From: Anthonomus grandis grandis
Lineage: Eukaryota; Arthropoda; Insecta; Coleoptera; Curculionidae
Direction: 5' to 3'
DNA length: 64,000 bases
Assembly: GCF_022605725.1 (NCBI RefSeq)
Contig: NC_065551.1
Coordinates: 30,070,001 to 30,134,000, forward strand
Position numbers and translations under genes: made by a program. The notes beneath the pieces were generated by a model. It was given only the letters and a program-made list of their open reading frames with translations. It searched no databases and had not been told where the DNA came from. Of this stretch, positions 1 through 14,200 are shown piece by piece; positions within the stretch are counted from its first letter, which is position 1, and each line of letters opens with the position of its first letter.

Positions 1-1
1 G

Positions 2-2262
2 CGTCCAAATAAAATTATGGGATTTCGCTTTTTGGAAGCCAAACTAAAGGATGAAAATATTGGTCAAGTCATGATGGACTTGTCCAATGACCGAAGTGGA
101 TTTTTACAACTGTTGGAGAGTAAAGATATCTCGCCTGATATAATAGTGCTCTTGGTAAAGTTATTTAAAAAAATTTGTGGATCTACATTTTTTGATGTAA
201 AGGTTGCGTTACTTTCCTCTGCAATTGATAGCAGGTTTATTGAAAAGCTTACCGTTTTTATTACCAATATAATGAATCAGGTAAGTTTTCAGAGATTGAA
301 ATGTAAACTTTTTTTTTCCTAAATTTAGAAAAAGTCCCTAATCTAATTTTTCATTCAATAAAAATTTACACCAATAAAACTTTGACAACCTTTAAAGTCT
401 TTTAGATACTCGTTGTATCTTTCTTTTTATTTTTAGACTTCAAGAAATAAGACCTTCAATAAATATTTTTGGGAGGATCCAGACGATTTTTGGGAAAGCA
501 TACTTACTTTTTGTAAAACAGTTCAAGAAATATTACCATCAAAATGTGAACCGTTAAAAATTACCTTAAAAAATATGAGTGTATTTTTTCCGCTTATAGA
601 AAATGCACATTCGATGCATATTTCCGACAATATTAAAGCACAAACTTTGAGTCTTTTGGATATCGTTGAGAAAACCATCGTTGATATGGAAGTGAAGAAG
701 ATGCGTATTGCAACAAATGTTCTTTGTGATGAAGAATCAGAACCTCCAAATGATTTTAGGGAAATAGAGATAATACCAACCGCCGAAGAAATTGTTTCCG
801 AGTCTAGTCCCTACTTAAGGGCAAATATTGTAGACAAAGCATATAACAGTATTACCCATTATCTAGATATTCAATTCAGGTAAGTTTAAAATTGTAAATT
901 GTTGTTTTCTTTTTGTTACCCAAAATTCTTGTATGCTTCTTGCTAAATGACCCCAGATTCAACTTACTTTCAATCAATTTCACGGACATTGTAATTTTAC
1001 TAATATTGTAGTTTTTAAATAAATTCCGTGGGCATTTAGTGCGAAGAAGTTAAAAAAATAAAATATCTTTTATTAACGAAAATGTTAAAAGGTAATAGAT
1101 CCGCAGAGCGGTTTTTAACAATTACCAATAAAGATTTAGCCATTAGGCAATAACAAATGAAATATCCGCTTTCAAATATACTGACAAATTTTAAAATACA
1201 TGACATTATTTAAAAGCTTTGAGTACAGTATAAAATCAGCTCAGACTCATCACAGCTTACCAGACTCATCACAGCTTACCACTCCTGATCAAATATTTTA
1301 GTTTCTTTTTAAAACAGGGACAGCTTCATGTTTTAAGATTCTCAGATATTTTGTTATATAAACTAGGTGCCTGATATATGAAACACGACTTGAAAGACTC
1401 TGTATTATGCCTGGAAATATTCAAACTATTTTTTCCCTGATATTTACTTCATCGCATTCAACACGAAGCTTAAAAAATTCTGCAAAATAATTTGGTTTAA
1501 CTGAGATAGTGATTTTATGCACTATGGAACCCATATGCACTATAATTGGCGTTGCTTTATGTTGGTTTTGAAAAGTTCCAGAACATGCTGACTGACATTT
1601 TCTCTAAATGATACACATCTGACATATCTGGCACAGCTGTTTTGAATTTTTTGTAATTTAAATTGATTATATTCTGTGAGATATGGTCCATAGACAGTGT
1701 CTAGGTAATTAGGAATTGAAAGAATTAGAGATTCTGTAAGTCTTTTTTTGGTTTTTTCATGGAGGATGTATTTGTATTTGTGAATTAATTTTATTTTAAA
1801 ATAGGCCTGTCTACATACATTATTAATATGATATATTAACCACAATACAATTTTTAATTGCCTCTTAATTAATAATCATTTAAGTATGTTTGTTTATATA
1901 TTTATAGGCTGCTAAGGGAAGATTTTGTAGCGCCATTACGGAGAGGTATAACAACATTTTTGAGAAACCAGAATAAACCAAAAAAAGAGTGGAAGAAACT
2001 AGACGATATCAAAATATACCATCCAATAAAGTTTCTCAGTATTGAAGCGGTCAACGAAAGTAATTGCTATAAATTACAGTTTGATTTTAGCAATAAAAAA
2101 AAATCCTTCACGTACGAAAACTCCAAGAGATTTATGTTTGGATCTTTAGTTTGTTTTACATCCGATAATTTTCAAAATGTTATATTTGGTAAAATCGTCG
2201 ATAGAGATAAAAAACTCTTAGAACAAAGCTTGCTCATCGTTGGATTTGACCAAGATATTCAG
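2..2262 (+). CDS. ZNFX1: ZNFX1 exons 1-3: N-terminal region before the helicase
   Basis: Codons 1-359 of the part in this window (2-280, 437-879, 1908-2262). The first 240 residues are helix-rich, with leucine/isoleucine-rich stretches such as DIIVLLVKLFKKIC, fitting the armadillo-like N-terminal region of the family. Exon 3 encodes the lead-in to the helicase core (REDFVAPLRRGI, then a beta-rich segment ending VGFDQDIQ), the segment that in ZNFX1 precedes the MVES..YFEPY motif of exon 4. Exon 2 ends in phase 2 and exon 3 starts with G, restoring an Arg codon. Exon 3 ends at 2262 before a GC donor. Upstream exons and the promoter lie outside the window. Confidence 0.85.
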
Positions 2263-5200
2263 GCGAGTATTAGTTTTTTAATTCTGAATTTTGTTTTTCA
2301 ACAGTATAAGGGGTTTTTGTAGCTTAAGTGACCAACATTCATAGAAAAAAAATCGTGTTTTATTTTTAAATAAATATACAAAAAACTTGCATTTAAGAAC
2401 GAGAAATGATAAAAACTTTCTGTACTTGTCAGCATATCTATCATAAAAAATAAACTTACCTACATAATAATTTAATGTAAATATATAAAAGAAATATCTT
2501 AGCAGAGTATATTATTGTGGAAGTAAAAACTTCTGTTGTGTGTACAGAGAGTATTAAAATTTATTATTGCAGTATCAACACTATCAACAACGACTACAGT
2601 GTCATAGTATAATATGTAAAACGTAGAACTACACATGGTTTTCACGTGGGAAATGAAAACTCGACGAAAAATTTACCAACCCAAAAGAAAATAACTTCAA
2701 AATCGCACACAAACGTAAAAAACGTTTCATTTAAAAATCAAGAACTCCCTCTTCCCTTTGAATAGTTTTTCGCGTTTGATAAGGATTTTTCTTATAATTA
2801 TTAAAAACACATTTATAAAAATTTTCGCGCGATCAACATTTTCAATTTATTCACGATTGTGATAGAAAATCACATTTTATTTGAGTTTATAAAATCTTCA
2901 GGATTAAGCAAAGATGACGATTGACGCTGAACTCGGTGACGTGATACCAACACTTTTCATATGGAAAACTTTTTGCTTCTTGGGGCTAAATAAAACGTAT
3001 CCTAATATACTTGGAAACATATTAAATATGTAAAAAAAAAAATTAATTATAAAAGACGTGCTTTTTTTATAGATTGATTTTGAAACTGATTACCTTATGG
3101 TAGAGTCCACCGTATACTTTGAACCATATTATCAAGCACTTAATGTTTTAAAACATATGAAAACTGATGTTTTTCCTATGGAAAGATATATTATCAAAGT
3201 ACAACGAGAATGCCACCGTCCACAGTACCTCGAACAACATCGTGATCATCAATACTTAATTGATGGGTCTAGTGAGCAACCTTTCTATTTTCTGTCACCT
3301 AAAAGGTTTTACGGATTAAATGATTCTCAACTTGAGGCTTTTGCAGCCGCTATTACAAACGAATTTTCTATCATACAGGGACCACCTGGTACAGGCAAAA
3401 CATATTTGGGTGAGTATGTTTTATCTCGTTTTTTTAAAATTTAAACGGTTACACTAGATCTAGACGTAATAACCTAAATATAACGCTAGTAACATAGATC
3501 CGCCAAATTTAGATGAGATGTTTTTGTATTTTATGATTAGTATTATTGATTGTATGACGTGATTTGTGACATGCAGCGACTACAAATAAACATTATTTGG
3601 CACCCTGTGTTCATGTACATAGTGTACATTTCTTTGGACTAGAAAACATTTTTTTTAATCTAAAAGATCTAATCTATGTTATTTAATATAATTTTATGCA
3701 ATAGATCAGAAAGTGGTCCCAAATAAAGTGCTTTGACTTTTTGAACACAGAGATATGCCTTTTAAATTTTAGGTCTTAAGATAGCTCATACGTTGTTGGC
3801 AAATCGTGCAGTGTGGTTTCGCAACACCCCAATATTAGTTATATGTTATACCAATCATGCCTTGGATCAGTTTCTAGAAGGGCTTCTTCCAGTCACTGAG
3901 AAAATCCTGAGAGTGGGAGGGCAATCGAAAAACGAAAACTTAAAAAGGTTTAACATTTCCCACAAAAGGAAGATGGCAAATAAACAGGTTTGTTATTTCC
4001 TATTTATTTTTTTTTATATGTTTATGACAAGAAACTATTATTTTTTGAAAAACTAAGGTCATTTGCTGCTTGTCTAAAGATCGTTATTTTAAGGCTGCAG
4101 CTATCCACCAAAGACGAAGAGAAGTGCGAGATCTAATGGGGACTCTAAAAAATCTCTATCATATACAAAATGAAATTGAAAAATGTGAAAGCGTCGTAGA
4201 TTTTTCGTGTTTTGAAAATGTCATCGAAAACTATCGTCAAACCTGGTTCTTCACCGCAACGAGTAGTCAAATCACTAACTGGCTTCTAGAAGGCAAATTT
4301 AGCAACCAGTTTTCTGCTAGGCCAAGAAACCAACGACAAGTAAATATATTATAAATATACTTTAGAGACTATTAATTTTTCGTGTAAAGGTAACGATGTA
4401 CAGAGTTATTTTTATCATATTCGCACCTATATTTGCAGATTGTGTGAAGTGGATTGGCTTCTCCTCCTGGCAATTCCTAACCTGTTGAACGCTATTTTTG
4501 AATGGTGCTGGAGTTTTTAGAATTTATTATAGCTATGTATATAAATGTCATTTTTAACCCATACAAGGTGTTCCATAAATAATGGTAAATAATTTAACAG
4601 AAATTCTTTTAAAAAAAATGAGGTTAAGTTAAATTTTCCTAGTCCGAAAGTCAAAGACAACCAAGATACAGGGTAATAAATTTAATCTATTTTTTTTTAA
4701 ATTTTGGCCATATATTTTGCATTTGTTCTTCGTTTTAAACAAAATTTGGATAATGGTTTTTTTATGCGGCAAATCTTAAAATTAAAGTTACGTCACGGAG
4801 GGCGAAACCAGCAGCATTTTGATATCTCTTAAATTTCCTAACTTTTTAGATTTGGCAACATTTAATTTTTTATTTAAAATTTGCATTACGCAAACAGTTT
4901 TACTTAAAAAAGGTGTACTTCAAAAATTTTTTTTGTTAAAAAAAATATACGAAGAATTTCTTTATTCATATAGTTTATATAAAAACGTAACATTTTCATT
5001 GTAAAATTAGATCGAATCTTATCAATATCTAAAGGTAAAAATACCTCCCTAGCAGCTTCAGCGCCAAGCTCTATGCAAGCTATTTAGATAGTAAAAGAAA
5101 ATTACTAAGACTAATGCCCCTAAACATACTTGGGCTTAAGATTACAATCTTGAAAATAAATGCTTTCGGACTGATTAGAATACTACGGTATCAAAAGTTT

Positions 5201-8200
5201 TATAGTATAATTTTCCTATATTTGAAACATAGGGATTTACTGCAATTCCAAATTAAAATAAATTTCATAGATTTAGCAGGATAAAAAAATTTTATCTGTG
5301 ATACTTCATAGCCTAAAAAAATTCCAATTAAAATTATAAAAACTGTGCCTAATTTTGTTAAAAATGGTAAAACAAGACAATTTGGGCTTTCAAATAATAG
5401 CCAGAAAAGGATTCTCCCTTTAAAAATTATAAAAAATACTAACCCTATTATTCCCTTCAACATAATTTTTGCGTTATTGTCTCTGAGACTATTTAAAGTA
5501 AGTAAACTTAATAATAAAAGGTGATGCAAAAAGTTGGACTCGATTTCTATTATTTATTAACTATAAGGTGCTCGACCTTTTAAAATTGTAAAAAAAATCG
5601 TGAAATTATGTCGAGTTCATACATGGACTATGTTTTCATATAGAATGTAGAGGTCGCTGTCTGAAGTGATTTTTTTATAGGGATTATTTGATTAAATAAA
5701 GTCCGAATTAAATGGAACTATTTTGAACACTCAAAAATAGATCCCTTCAATTATTCTAAAATAAAATAATTACAACTAATACGTTTAAGGTATGTGCTGT
5801 GACCTAATGGATACATTTATTTTTAGGTCTTAGAAGCTGTCCAAAATCTAAATATTGCGGATAATGACGATGAAGCTCCAGAGGATGTAGACGAGAACCA
5901 ACCAAATGGCGAATGGCTGGATGACATTTTTTCAGGAATTGATGTCGACGTTTACAGGCCGATAATATCTTTGCAGCAGTTGCGTGATAAGTTGAAATGC
6001 CTGGATGAAGAAGCGGCACGACTGCAGCAAGAATCTACGGATATGTTGGATGTCATGTTAAGACAGGAGCAACTTGAGGAAGAGATATACAACACTGAGA
6101 TGGAACTCAAGTATTTAGAGGTAAGTGTTGTTGGGTAAATAAAAAAATAATAAAAACAAAAAGGTAAAGGGTAAAGATATTTGGCAGAATTTATTCTGAA
6201 TACCTTATAATATGATAAAGTTTTTATGAATTCTTTTAAAAAATTACTAGTTTAATATGAAATTGTAAGAAAAGTAAAAGACATCTGCGGTTTTTGCCCT
6301 AATATTTGATACTTCCTATTTTCAGTCTCTTAAGTTTATATAGCAATGCTTCGCCTAACTTACGAGCTCTATAGTGTTTTTTCCCTCGATTTCTTAACAA
6401 ATTTTGTGATATATCAAAGTATTTTGTACTTATTCCTTTCTGTCAGTCTTTGATTGCATTGCAAACTTGTTATGAAGTAAATTATCTAGTTTTTCCCGAC
6501 TTTGTCCCGATATTTTCGTAATAATAAATTAACTCAATAAAATATAGATGATAAACACAATTTTGAATATGAAATGTGTATCCATCAAATCAATTATTGC
6601 TCTTATGACTCAATCCGCATTACATTATTATTATAGGATATGCTAAAAGGATATCACAACCCACGGAATAGAAGAAAACCAAAGGTTAACCATGATTTAA
6701 GTAATCCCTTCCTAATATATCCACCTGACAGGTGGCATCTTTACTTTTATTGGTTAAATCAGTATTCGCATCAAATCAGGTATGTAAGAATTGTGTTATT
6801 TTTATTCTGATATCGTGGCATAATATTTTATATAATTACAGTTCAATTTTATATAATAAAATAAAATAGCGACAATGCCATCAGGCATACAAATACCACT
6901 TTCTGGACCATTTTCCGGATATTTTCAACCTTAAAAGTAAAACTCAGATTTAATTCAACCAATTCGATACCAACATCAGTACCGAATAACGTATCGACTT
7001 ATTAATAAAATAATTTTGGTGAAATGGTATCTGAATTTAGGATAATTATTTTTCTGCATATTTTATGCGGTCTTTGTAACTTATACTACCTTATATTACA
7101 ATAAGAACCCAGATTATTTGTTCTTTAGGCGAAAATACCAAGAAGTTTCCATAAAATTCCGACAGGTATGCCGGTTATACAACCAAATGCGTGATATAGA
7201 GGATATGGGGGTGATGAGGGAGAATTTAGTTGTAGGTATGACCACAACTGGAGCCGCCCGTTTGCAATCTTCGTTGCAGGTAACAATATATGTTTTTTTT
7301 TTCGTTTAAAACCTAAATCTACTTTACTTACTAAATCTATTTATATGAATAATATTTTTAAGGAACTAAAAAGCCCTATAGTAATAGTCGAGGAAGCTGC
7401 GGAGGTGTTAGAGGCCCATATTGTGGCTGCTTTGACAAGTCACTGTGAGCATCTGATTTTAATTGGTGATCATCTTCAGCTGAAACCAGGCGCCGCTGAT
7501 TATAGGATTGAGACGAAATATAAACTAGGTAAGCGTCGACACGCCTTTATTTATAATTTTTTTGGAAACTTGAAGCAATATTAGAAGGGCAAATGCTATT
7601 CTTGGACAAATTCAAGTCTAAAAACAGCGATTTTTCCAAAAATCACAATTTCCTTCTAAACGTATAACCCAATCTTATGAGATTTGGAAACGTACATAAA
7701 AGAGTTCCTATCAAAGGCACATTATTTATGAATTATTAAATATTTATTGGCTTTGAAGTATTAGGTGATCACCTGCTTTACTCGTATTTTATATAAATAT
7801 ATTTAATTAAATAATATAAGCCGGAAATTTGCCTTTTTAAGCGTCCATAACTCAAAAAAAAGATTGAAATAGAATCACATACCAACGTTACTCCAAAGGT
7901 GTCAACCATTGATTATATTATTGTACCCTAATTAAAAAAATTGTTTTGGTATATTTTTGGCTACCTTGAAAAATACGGAAATCGTACAAAATATGCTATT
8001 TTTCGTCTTAAATGAAATACCCTTCAATCGATTTTTTTTATAGTGGTTACGATATCAATAACAATGTTGAAATTAGCTCCTATCTTAACAAATACTTTGT
8101 CATGGTAGTGGCGATTACTACAATTTAAAGTTTTATTTTTTCCATTTTTGTTTGGGGCTATTTCAAATAAAACATGAGTAACGATGGTTTTCCTTCTTCT

Positions 8201-11200
8201 TTTATATAGTATACATTAATATAGTAACAAATTTTTATCATCCAAATAGATTTTTATGTAGCCTTCACTAACGTATGTCGTTAAAATCATCTTGAACTTG
8301 GCGGGAATATGATTTTCCTACTTTTAAATTCACTAGAGGAGTTTTGTTAAACTCAATCGTTGCACCTTTCAATCATCATTTAATTTAGGGCCGAAATGCG
8401 GCCGTTGCTGACGCGTTTATTAATAAACCTTGACTACCAAAATTCAAAATAGACAGCTTAAATAATTGTGCTTAAAAGAGTAACGTAGGCAGAATAACTT
8501 TTTACAAAATTTATTTGTGCCTAACTCGTAGCATATATGATACACTTATCTTTACTACACTAACTCTTATGTAGTAAAGATTTCATGATTTGTCTTCAAG
8601 ATGTTGTATGGTTCATGGAGCTTTCTGGATTTGAACTAGCCCTGTGTGGTCACTCTTTTATATGTGACATTAAGAGTGCGGTCCACCACGTGACAAAATG
8701 GGTTTCGAAGCGCGACAGTAGTTTCGTGGCCGGTGCAGTTTTCGCTGAAAGTAGCAACACTGGCTGCCATAATTACCCACTCCACCGTTCCCTTCTCCCT
8801 GATATATCGAATCTCGATTACCACGGACGCAAGTCAACTGGTCTTACTTCTTGTTAGGTTTATTAACTACTTTTTATGTTATAAAGTCTTACATATGTAC
8901 ATACAGGGTGATTCGGGAGGAAAAGGAAATATTTTGGGAACATGTTCAGAAGGTCAAAATAAGACAAATTAACTCATATGTTCTAATCCGATTCTCGACC
9001 GTTTCAGAAATAATCGGTTCTGAAGTCTATTTGTAAGATTGTTGGCCGTTTTGTTCAAACGTGGCATGAGGATTTTCATCTGACTACCGATGTTCATTGT
9101 GTCGGTTATTAATTCCATTGCGGGTAAAATAAGCTTCATCGCTAAATAAAATGTAATTATGTAGGTCTCGATTTTGTGGGATCCATTCACAAAATTGAAC
9201 CTCTAAGCCAAAATCACCTTCTTGAAGATGTTGAACCGGTTGAATATGGATAGGCTTAAAACCGTTTTTCCTTTTTTTTTTTTTACCTTTCCGTTTTTAA
9301 ACAAAGAAACAGAATTTTCTTTTTGTAACTTGCAACTGTCCCTGGATTTGATAGTAATAGTTGTGGTTCCTTTTTAGATTTAAGGAACCATTTTCAATGA
9401 TAGCAAATGTAAGTTTTTTTCTCTAATTCCCATTTCAGTACTAATTTTTGAAATTACAAATGGGCATTTAATTTTAATAATTTGAACGGAGACTCGTACT
9501 TAGAGATAAACCATTAAATGTTAAGCAGAACATATATTTTATGTAAGATATATGTTCGCGCATTTTTCTCGACAGGTACGCAATTATCTTGACGAATAAT
9601 ATCCCGAACGTTGGATTGGCCGTGGAGGACCTTTGCTTTGGCCTGCGCGTGGTCCAGACTTAAACCCCATGGACTTCTGTATTTGGGGATATTTGAAATC
9701 AATTGTTTATGATAGTCCTATAATTAATAATCTAAATGTAAAAATTGTAAAATCTGTAAATATGTTAAGAATAATGAGGATCTTCTTTTTAAAATACGGC
9801 AGATATAAGAATTAACAAAAGTCGTAATATTTTTTTAAAAATAATCTTAGGTATTAATTTTATTTTATTTAGGATTGCATTGCTCAAAATCTAGTAAATT
9901 TAAGTCATTCACATATTATGAAAACCTAAAAGTGCGATTATGTTCTAAAAAAGTAAAAACTAACGCGACGAACGCCCTCTACCAAAAACACGGAAACTGT
10001 ATAAAACTCCAAGTCACCGGTCTCAAATAACTTTAAAATTGTATAATAAATAAAATCGGTTACATATTTCGCTCTTATTACGAGCATCTCTAGACCATAT
10101 ACTGGGACACCTTGTACACTTATTAATTACAAAAAAAAGCATTATATTTATAGTTTAGGTGAAGTTACTTGGACAAGTATAAAAACTAAAAACGTTTAGC
10201 ACGCGGCGGTTTCTTTATAGGGCATTGACGTGCATATAACGTGTTGTTCTCTGGCTTAATATATATAGTAAAAATTTAGTTAAAAGTTATTTTACAACCA
10301 ACAAAAACATTTATCAAGTCACGCAAAAGTCGTGGTTAGATTTAATGAAATATACACAGTTTTTTTTTAATTATTAAAAAAATTGTCAAAAAGTTGGGTG
10401 GTTTGTTGTTACATAGGTATAAAATAATGTCGTGGCCGTGCTGCAATAGAATATTGTTATACTTGCCTCCGCTGATATTTGTTCCGATAAGCCCAAAAAT
10501 TTCCGCTGAACAATGAATTATCATTGAAATGAAATTTTTGGGCTTATCGAAATCAAATATAAGTGAAGTTAACTATGTATTCATAATTTTGCACCCATAA
10601 TTTTTTTACGTCCAAAAATGCTTATCTATTTAGCATCACTATCCACCTCTTCAGAACTGGATTCGTCATTGGCATGAATTATAATTGGATTCATTCGCGG
10701 TATCTATTATATCTATTTAAGTTATTGTATTTAAGACTTATTGAACTTACATTAAAGTAAATATAACGAAAGGTTTTGTTAAAAATTTAAATTCAAATAT
10801 ATTTTAAATATGTGAATAAGTCTATTTTCTTCTTCTTTTCAATATTTGAGCGTATGAGAGAGTATTTTCTAAATTGATATTTAATATAAGTGACATAATA
10901 CCCAAAATAAGTGACTCGTTAATTTTAATGTCAAAAATTTAATTTAACCTTGAATTTTTATCTTAAAAAAACAGTACTGTATTTTTTTTGTTAAGCAAAT
11001 ATTAATGATATTTTTTAACGTACATTATGTTTAAAAATTATAATTCAGGTTTAAAATATATTCAGGTCAAAAATGACACGTGTTAAAAAATTGATGCTCT
11101 CTTAAAATTTGATCGGTAAAGCGATCATAAACTAACAGATTATGAAATGCCTAAAAATACCTATTTACCATAACTATTCGATTCATTATCACTAGTATTA

Positions 11201-14200
11201 AAAGGCCGCAAAAATGTCATTTTTATTGTTAAAAAGTTGAGACGAAAGTAAATAAAAGAAAACATCAACAGTATATAACAAATAGAATAACAACAAGAAC
11301 TACAGTATAATATAAACGCGAAACCGATTTTAGGGTGAGCCAAGTCTTCACCATGCTAATTTTAACACACTCACAAAATTCAAAATTGTTTTAGTTATTA
11401 CCATATACAAACCTATATATTATGGCAGGCATCTTAAGAAATGGTTGATTCTTCGTAACATTATTTCCACGTACAAAAGGGGTGGTCCAATAGCGCCCCA
11501 ACAAGAAATTTAAATTTAAATATTTTTTAAACAAATTTTCAAATGGCACATTTTTAGGCTCAAAAATGCGAAACTTCGTCCTAAATTTAACCATCTTCGT
11601 AACTCTTATATTTACCGAGATCCCAATAGTGAGCTAGGAATTTGTAACACGTCGTATAATATATAATATCTAATAAAAAATTACGTTTATAAATAATGGA
11701 ACACAATAAAAGTTAATATTTTGCTTATATTTGTTTAGTTGAAGAAAACTGTAAAATAAAAATAATGAAACGTATAAAATAATTGCATTTCCTATTTCCG
11801 GCCCGTCCACAATTCAATCCCAGCAGCATCGAGAGAATCTCGTATATTCGTCTGTTTCACGTTATCCGCGCCGAACTTGCCTATCTTTATCTGACAAATA
11901 TTGATTGTTGAACGGGCCGCGCGCCGGAGGCTGTGCTGGAAAGACTTGAATCCACCGTAAATATATACGGAAATCCATCACTAAATATCGTAATATATTT
12001 TGCAGTTTATTTTAATGCGTATATGTAGTATGTTGATTGTATTTTGTACATACTCAATTTTGGAGCTTGACCAAGTCACTTCACCTAAACTATACCAGAC
12101 GTTTTTTGAAATACGTTTTTTACTTTTACGAAAAGTAGCTAAACCTAAATGTTTTTTATCCACAACGTTTCGTTTATTACGACCCGTAACGAAAATTTTT
12201 AAACAACGACGAAAGTACACAATCACGAAAGTACAAAACACAATGCACTAATAAAATAAAGGAAAATAATAATTGCGAATATCACTTAGAATAAAATCAA
12301 GACTACTTAGCACTACCCGTTTATCAAAACCGTTTCGACCAATGAAAGCTGACCGGCAAATATTGCGCGTCCTAAGAAACAAGAACGGTGTTGCCAGATC
12401 TGCCTAAATATCCTATGAAGACCCAATTTTTAGCCAAAATTATTATTATTTTTTGGGTTAGGTTTTAAAAGAAACCAAAAATGTTTACAACATATATATT
12501 TCGTGTGTTATGTTTTATTAGATTTAAGGAACAGGGGATGGTCAATTTTACATTGTTTTAATAAAAAATAAAAATTTTCAACATTGTTTTTTTTGATTTT
12601 CAAAATTTTAAATAGCATCCCGTCTAGATAATCCAATAAACAATCCCTACACAAAATTTGAGCTTTCTAACTTTTTTTGTCTTGGTACAGGAGCTAACCC
12701 CGTTTTACGCAGGTAGACCTCCCTCTTAAGATCATTACTCGACTTGTATCCTTTTGTAGGGTTAAAGTATCTTGATATATGTTGTACTAGCTGAATGCCC
12801 GCGGCGTTGCTCGCGTGAAAATAAAAGAAAAGTCGAAGAAGGCCTCAAATAATAGTAAATGCAACACACAATTGCCAAGCCGTTTTTCTTGAGGTCAAGG
12901 GGTGCGATTAATATAATATAATTATTATAAAACCAAGACACAAATAATCTTAAAAATGATTCGTTAGATGCAGAGCGAGCGGTAAGACTGAGTCGAGTCA
13001 CCTCTCGGGTATCAGTCTCGCATGGACCCGCCTTGTTGTTATGTCTACCAAAATATAAATAATACTGAGGCACTTTTTCAATCGTATTTATTAATCAGTT
13101 TTATGCCGCTATGCGATATTTATCATATCGCTTACACCCCTTATCGGTGGAATTTCAAAAAATCCGTTCTTATCCGGTGCCTACATTGTAAAAGGAACCC
13201 GTTGGCAAAATTTCACGTTTCTAGGTATTGTAGTTTGGGCTCTGCGATGATGAGTCAGTCAGTCAGGACAAACTCTTTTATATACACATTTGTTTTCGGG
13301 TCACCCTGATAAAAAGTTTATTTTTGGTGCGATTTTGCTCGGGTTTTTTTTAAATGTTAGGTCCAGAAAAACTGCATCATTATAACAAAAAAAAATTCTG
13401 CCATGCAAATTCCAAGGCCACACCACTGGATTCGGCTTCCGCCGAAACGGCCTTATACCAAATTTCACCAAAAAATAACTTTACGGCCTTGCTCTGGAGT
13501 AATTTCTGAACAAACCTGGATTATTCTGACTTGTAGATCTTCTAAATTTCGAGGTTTTGATTTGTACACTTTTTCTTTAAGTAAGCCCCAGAGAAAAAAA
13601 TCGAGTGGCGTTAAGTCAGGGGATCTCGGTGGCCACTCAACGAAAGGACTGTTTCGTCCTATCCAACAGTTTTCAAAATGTTGATTTAACCAGTCTCTTA
13701 CTAAACGAGCATTATGGACAGGACAACCATCTATCTAATTGAAAGTTCAAATTAAGGTGATATCTTAAGGGTAAATCTTCTAATGCGTTCGAAAATTCAT
13801 TCTCAAGAAAATTCAAAAATTCAATTGTATTCAAATTACCATTAAAGAAAAAAGGGCCAATAATTTTGTCGCTTAGTATTCCACACCAAACGTAAATTTT
13901 TTGCGAATACTGTCTCCTTGCATTTATTATAAATTCTGGATTCTGCACGGACCAGTGGCGGCACTTTTGACTGGAGACTACGCCATTTGTGGTAAAAGTG
14001 GCTTCATCGCTAAGGATTTCATCTAGAAAGTTTCTGTTGTTTAAATATTCTCCCTGTCTTCCTGTCTGTCCTGTCCAAATCTTCTTACCTGGTCACCATC
14101 CTCTAAGGTGTGCAAAAATTTTGGCTTAAATGCTTTTATGTTATTTTTTTGCAAACATCTTCTTATACTTTCTCTGGGGATGTTAAGGACCAAACTAGCC

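Noticed and set aside
5200..5529. 109-codon hydrophobic antisense ORF in ZNFX1 intron 6
   Set aside because: Phe/Ile/Leu-rich composition expected from AT-rich sequence; no conserved motif.
8585..8857. ORFs open on both strands at 8.6-8.9 kb
   Set aside because: Higher GC makes stops rarer; no motif or splice signals support a gene.
11800..11960. GC-richer patch that could be a promoter or non-coding RNA
   Set aside because: No start-site signal, fold or repeat structure visible; lies amid transposon debris.
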